Assembly: GCA_947476065.1 (NCBI GenBank)
Contig: CANJPG010000010.1
Span: 1 to 61,061, forward strand
From: Fidelibacterota bacterium
GTDB lineage: Bacteria > Pseudomonadota > Alphaproteobacteria > Rhodospirillales > Rhodospirillaceae
Direction: 5' to 3'
DNA length: 61,061 bases
Position numbers and translations under genes: made by a program. Positions 58,151 through 61,061 of the stretch are shown one piece after another. The notes under the pieces are model-generated. The model was given only the letters and a program-made list of their open reading frames with translations, was not told the DNA's origin and did no database searches. Within the stretch, counting starts at the first letter, position 1; the number at the start of each line of letters is the position of its first letter.

Positions 58151-59308
58151 GTGGGGCCGCTGGTCTACGTCATCGCCTGTGAACCTTCGGGGGATCAAAT
58201 GGGCGCCTTACTGATGCAGGCGCTGCGGGAAGAGACCGGCGATACGGTGCGCTTCGCCGGTGTCGGCGGTCAGACGATGACGGCCGCAGGTCTGGCCAGT
58301 CTGTTCGACGTGCGCGACCTGGCCTTGATCGGTGTGTTTGAAGTCCTGCCCAAAGTTGCGTTGGTGTTCCGCCGCGTCAAGGAGACCATCGCCGACATCG
58401 AGGCCAAGCAACCCGATATCATCCTGTCCATCGACTCCTGGGGCTTCACGGGCCGTGTGCATGAGCGCTTGACCAAAAGCGGCAGTACCATCCCGCGCGT
58501 GCGCTGTGTCGCACCCCAGGTCTGGGCGTGGCGGCCGGGACGCGCCAAGCAGCTCGCGGGCTGGATCGATCATCTGCTGACGCTCTTACCCTTCGAGCCG
58601 CCCTATTTCACCAAACACGGCCTGGCTGCGACGTGGATTGGGCATCCGGTGCTGGAAAGCGGATTCAATCTCGGTGACGGTGCGGATTTCCGCGCGCGTC
58701 ATGGCATCGCGACTGACCGGCGCGTGGTCGGCATTCTTCCGGGCAGCCGGCGTAGCGAAGTCGCGCGCCTATTGCCGGTCTTCAAGGACACCATCGCGTT
58801 GCTCGCGCAGCGCTACCCCGATCTGCATGTGGTGATTCCCACGGTGGATACGGTGGCGCATCACATTCACGAGGCGGCGGTCGGCTGGCCGGTGCCGGTG
58901 ACCGTAGTGATGGAGCCCGATCAGCGGCGCGATGCCTTTGCCGCCTTCGATGTGGCTCTGGCGGCTTCGGGCACGGTGTCCCTGGAACTGGCCATGGCCG
59001 GTGTGCCGCACGTCATCGGCTATCGGGCGAACGCGCTGACGGCCATTCTGCTGCGGCTGTTCGTGCGCACGCGCTACGTCAATCTTGTCAACGTGATGGT
59101 CGGTCACGAAGCTGTACCGGAACGTCTGCAGGGCCGCTGCCGGCCCGATATTCTGGCCGATGATCTGACCCTGCTATTGCGCGACGACATGCGCCGTGTG
59201 GCCCAGCGCGCCGACTTTACGGCGGCCCTATCGCGCCTCGCGCCCGAAGGCACGCGTCCCAGCCGGCGCGGGGCGCAGACCATACTGTCACTGATACGCA
59301 AGCCTTAG
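58151..59308 (+). CDS. lpxB: Lipid-A-disaccharide synthase
   Basis: A 385-residue GT19 glycosyltransferase joining UDP-diacylglucosamine and lipid X. GTG start. Features: VIACEPSGDQMGALLMQAL near the N-terminus, IDSWGFTGRVHERL, CVAPQVWAWRPGRAKQ, and the C-terminal LAASGTVSLELAMAGVPHVIGY. It is last in the lpx cluster; the next gene on this strand starts about 310 bp later. Confidence 0.96.
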   Translation: MGPLVYVIACEPSGDQMGALLMQALREETGDTVRFAGVGGQTMTAAGLASLFDVRDLALIGVFEVLPKVALVFRRVKETIADIEAKQPDIILSIDSWGFTGRVHERLTKSGSTIPRVRCVAPQVWAWRPGRAKQLAGWIDHLLTLLPFEPPYFTKHGLAATWIGHPVLESGFNLGDGADFRARHGIATDRRVVGILPGSRRSEVARLLPVFKDTIALLAQRYPDLHVVIPTVDTVAHHIHEAAVGWPVPVTVVMEPDQRRDAFAAFDVALAASGTVSLELAMAGVPHVIGYRANALTAILLRLFVRTRYVNLVNVMVGHEAVPERLQGRCRPDILADDLTLLLRDDMRRVAQRADFTAALSRLAPEGTRPSRRGAQTILSLIRKP

Positions 59309-59617
59309 CCGCCGCGAAGGCCTTAATAGTCAGAAATAGCCGGGTTTTTCGCCCTTTAAGGGTTGGACCACTGGTTGCGGAATCGGGCGATAGGATGTAA
59401 GATGCCTCTTCCAGCACCATTTTATGCTGGCTTACACGCGACTGAGTGCCTTCTGAGCCCCCCGCGTGTTTTTACACTGCAGTGATAAGTCGCTTGCCGG
59501 CGCGCCTTGAAATGGTGCGCGGCTGTTGTCTTTCGCCACAGAATGATCGCCAGTCCTATCGGCATACGATGCAGTGCCGCGCTTTTGTCTTCTGCGAAAT
59601 TATAACGGAGAGTTTTT
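59309..59617. other. lpxB downstream intergenic region (309 bp)
   Basis: No recognised gene. It contains a 6-bp stem-loop CCAGCA-N8-TGCTGG (59411-59430) without a T-run and a TATAAC (59601-59606) that may be the -10 of the following gene, though no matching -35 is seen. Confidence 0.5.
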
Positions 59618-59893
59618 ATGAGCACGCGGCGGAGTTTTTCGCGTTTTTCAGGCGCTGTTCCCAAGGTCGTGGCCGCGCGGACGCATAAATTTTCTATCGG
59701 TGAAACCGTCAACTACAAGCCGGCGGGTCGTCTGGCCTCGCGGCTGAAAGCTGTGCCCGCCGAAGCGCACAGCTTCACCGTGACGCGCCTGTTGCCGATG
59801 GAAGGCGCCCATCCGCAGTACCGCATCAAAAACGCCGGCAACGGCGAAGAGCGCGTGGTGGTCGAGAGCGAAATCCAAGACGGCGCTTGCTAA
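59618..59893 (+). CDS. Small conserved basic protein
   Basis: A 91-residue protein without a named family that I can give. Basic N-terminus (MSTRRSFSRFSGAVPKVVAAR), then a beta-rich core FSIGETVNYKPAGRL, SFTVTRLLPMEGAHPQYRIKN, and ERVVVESEI. I recall similar short proteins in rhizobial and related genomes, with a core of the F-x-V/I-G-E-x-V-x-Y type. CGGAGAG lies 8 bases before the ATG. Followed by the cold-shock gene. Confidence 0.7.
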   Translation: MSTRRSFSRFSGAVPKVVAARTHKFSIGETVNYKPAGRLASRLKAVPAEAHSFTVTRLLPMEGAHPQYRIKNAGNGEERVVVESEIQDGAC

Positions 59894-60050
59894 GGCTGGC
59901 CCTCAAGGGCATAACACTAGTGTCAGCGCGCGTTGGGTACCCCCACTTCATGCTCGTGCATCCGAGCGCTGATCTGGTTCTCCCTGCTTAGTGTTTGGCA
60001 CAACCCGGCGGAAACGCGCGGGTTCAATATTCTTTTCAAGGAATACGCAC

Positions 60051-60254
60051 ATGGCGGCCGGGACAGTGAAGTGGTTTAACGCACAAAAAGGCTTCGGCTT
60101 CATTCAGCCCGAAGACGGCTCCAAAGACGTTTTTGTGCACATTTCTGCCGTCGAGCGCTCAGGCATCGGCAATCTGCAGGAAGGCCAGAAGGTCAGCTTC
60201 GACATGCAGAGCGAACGCGGCAAAAGCTCGGCCTGCAATCTCAAGCCGCTCTGA
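60051..60254 (+). CDS. Cold-shock protein (CspA family)
   Basis: A 67-residue single-domain RNA chaperone. The RNP1 motif [11 protein letters not shown] and RNP2 motif VFVHISAVE are intact, after the typical start [12 protein letters not shown]. The start at ATG 60051 follows AAGGAA; about 155 bases upstream are free of genes, leaving room for the long leader usual for cold-shock mRNAs. Confidence 0.96.
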   Translation: MAAGTVKWFNAQKGFGFIQPEDGSKDVFVHISAVERSGIGNLQEGQKVSFDMQSERGKSSACNLKPL

Positions 60255-60296
60255 GCTGAAACACAGTTTTCTTATCAGTTCACCCGCGGAGGGCAT

Positions 60297-60551
60297 ATGT
60301 CAGACGACCGTAGCACCGCCAAGCGCGTGAACCGCGTAAAGGCCACACCATCCAGCGAAGCCGCCCGCGACGCCGCCTTCTTCAAGGAACGCGAGCGCCA
60401 GCGCACGGTCAACGACGAGAAGACCCAGCGTCTGAAGGCCTTGCGCCTGCAGAAAGAGGCGTCCGACGAGGCTGCGCGCCTTCTGGCGATCCAGAACGCG
60501 CCGCCGGCGCCCGTGAAAACGCCGCGCAAGAAAGCCGCGGCGAAAGTCTAG
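60297..60551 (+). CDS. Small charged helical protein of unknown function
   Basis: An 84-residue protein rich in Lys, Arg, Glu and Ala, predicted mostly helical (EAARDAAFFKERERQRTVND, then EASDEAARLLAIQNAP) with a basic tail (KTPRKKAAAKV). GGAGGG lies just before the ATG. Similar short proteins are often seen beside alphaproteobacterial cold-shock genes (recall). It shares CTAG (60548-60551) with the stop of the opposite gene. Confidence 0.65.
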   Translation: MSDDRSTAKRVNRVKATPSSEAARDAAFFKERERQRTVNDEKTQRLKALRLQKEASDEAARLLAIQNAPPAPVKTPRKKAAAKV

Positions 60552-60844
60552 GCGATCGCCCGCAAAAACTGGGCGTGCATCTCATCGGCGCGCCGGACAA
60601 GATTGGCCGCGGCCTTGTACTGCAAGGCTGCGGTCTTTAAACCCAGAGTCTCCGTGAGCAAATTCACCGGCTGATTGGCCTGTTGCGTGAACAGCGCCAC
60701 GCCGCCGCCGTTGACCACTTGCGAGAAAACCGGCGCCTGGGGTTTGAAGCCGGGCGTCTCGGCGTTGACAATGTTATTGGCGCGCGCCCGCGCCGCCTGT
60801 CCGGCGGACACAAGAGCAGAAGCGCCGATGCCGAGAATGTCCAT
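60548..60844 (-). CDS. FlgC-like flagellar rod-family protein
   Basis: A 98-residue protein with the rod/hook N-terminal pattern ARANNIVNAETPGFKPQ (compare N-x-x-N-x-x-T-P-G-[FY]) and the matching C-terminal helix YKAAANLVRRADEMHAQFL. It is shorter than FlgC (about 135-140 residues), with a small central part. The start complementary to 60842-60844 follows AGGAG by 7 bases. No other flagellar genes are near, so it may be a solitary paralogue; its export and function are uncertain. Confidence 0.75.
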   Translation of the reverse strand: MDILGIGASALVSAGQAARARANNIVNAETPGFKPQAPVFSQVVNGGGVALFTQQANQPVNLLTETLGLKTAALQYKAAANLVRRADEMHAQFLRAIA

Positions 60845-60916
60845 GCTTTGGCTCCTGGGGACCAACGCCAGAATAGTCCCCGAGGTTGCAGGCCGAAAGC
60901 CGCTTTGTCCCGGACT

Positions 60917-61061
60917 CTAGAAACTGAAGTCCAGGATGAACTTAAAGGTCCAGTCGTTTGACGCCTGGGTCCAGCCGTGGCCGACGCCGAAGTTCACGGC
61001 CACGGGTGCGCCGGTGTAGTCCAGAACCAGGAATGTTTCCTGGGCCTGTTGGGTGCGGCAA
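60917..61061 (-). CDS. Probable outer-membrane beta-barrel protein, C-terminal fragment
   Basis: The window end cuts a minus-strand gene; its last 48 codons are visible. The translation alternates polar and hydrophobic residues (ETFLVLDYTGAPVAVNFGVG, then WTFKFILDFSF) and ends in Phe, as in beta-barrel outer-membrane proteins, where the terminal Phe is the BAM recognition signal. The rest lies beyond the window. Confidence 0.55.
   Translation of the reverse strand, partial: CRTQQAQETFLVLDYTGAPVAVNFGVGHGWTQASNDWTFKFILDFSF

Noticed and set aside
1-61061. CRISPR array, prophage, transposase, integron or toxin-antitoxin locus
   Set aside because: I found no direct-repeat arrays, integrases, transposases or paired small toxin/antitoxin frames; the gene order is core alphaproteobacterial.

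Overview
The window looks like chromosomal core sequence from a free-living alphaproteobacterium. GC is high by eye. The main evidence is gene order: tRNA-Leu-tig-clpP-clpX-lon-hup, a 13-gene nuoA-N operon running into birA-coaX-rnj-mce-proS-lolC-lolD-dnaE, and rpsB-tsf-pyrH-frr-uppS-cdsA-dxr-rseP-bamA-skp-lpxD-fabZ-lpxA-lpxI-lpxB. The short alphaproteobacterial type of ProRS, LpxI instead of LpxH, and RNase J agree with this. A Rhodospirillales-like member fits the order, but I cannot fix the genus. I see no prophage, insertion sequence, integrase, CRISPR array or rRNA operon, and no obvious composition break.

Layout. 1-3.7 kb: a mixed segment with a GNAT acetyltransferase, a cysteine-rich mini-protein, a peroxiredoxin remnant, D-amino-acid dehydrogenase and the NAD(P)HX repair enzyme. 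3.8-11.1 kb: tRNA-Leu and the protein-quality-control block (trigger factor, ClpP, ClpX, Lon, HU). Sites matching the published alphaproteobacterial sigma-32 consensus precede clpP and lon. 11.1-12.8 kb: tRNA-Val, a VOC-family protein, a secreted Pro/Tyr/Arg-rich protein and a PRC-barrel protein. 13.1-27.6 kb: the complete complex I operon in canonical order, with many genes overlapping or nearly touching. 27.6-36.5 kb: biotin ligase, pantothenate kinase III, an MFS carrier on the other strand, RNase J, methylmalonyl-CoA epimerase, a periplasmic protein, ProRS and the Lol lipoprotein exporter. 36.5-40.6 kb: Dps, a degenerate receiver protein and a MASE1 hybrid histidine kinase. 40.7-44.2 kb: DNA polymerase III alpha, then a palindromic intergenic repeat. 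44.4-59.3 kb: ribosomal protein S2 and EF-Ts, then UMP kinase and ribosome recycling factor, then isoprenoid, phospholipid, BAM and lipid A genes. 59.6-61.1 kb: three small proteins including a cold-shock protein, a FlgC-like flagellar protein and the C-terminal end of a probable outer-membrane beta-barrel protein.

Most of the window is housekeeping. Much of 46.5-59.3 kb reads as one envelope-biogenesis supercluster: UppS gives the lipid carrier, CdsA phospholipid precursor, Dxr isoprenoid precursor, RseP envelope-stress proteolysis, BamA/Skp outer-membrane protein assembly, and LpxD/FabZ/LpxA/LpxI/LpxB lipid A. I did not find a convincing undescribed multi-gene system. The observations most worth a second look are the paired heat-shock promoters, the receiver protein whose phosphoacceptor Asp is Glu, the peroxiredoxin remnant beside a Cys-rich mini-protein, convergent genes that share palindromic stop tetranucleotides, and the palindromic intergenic element after dnaE.
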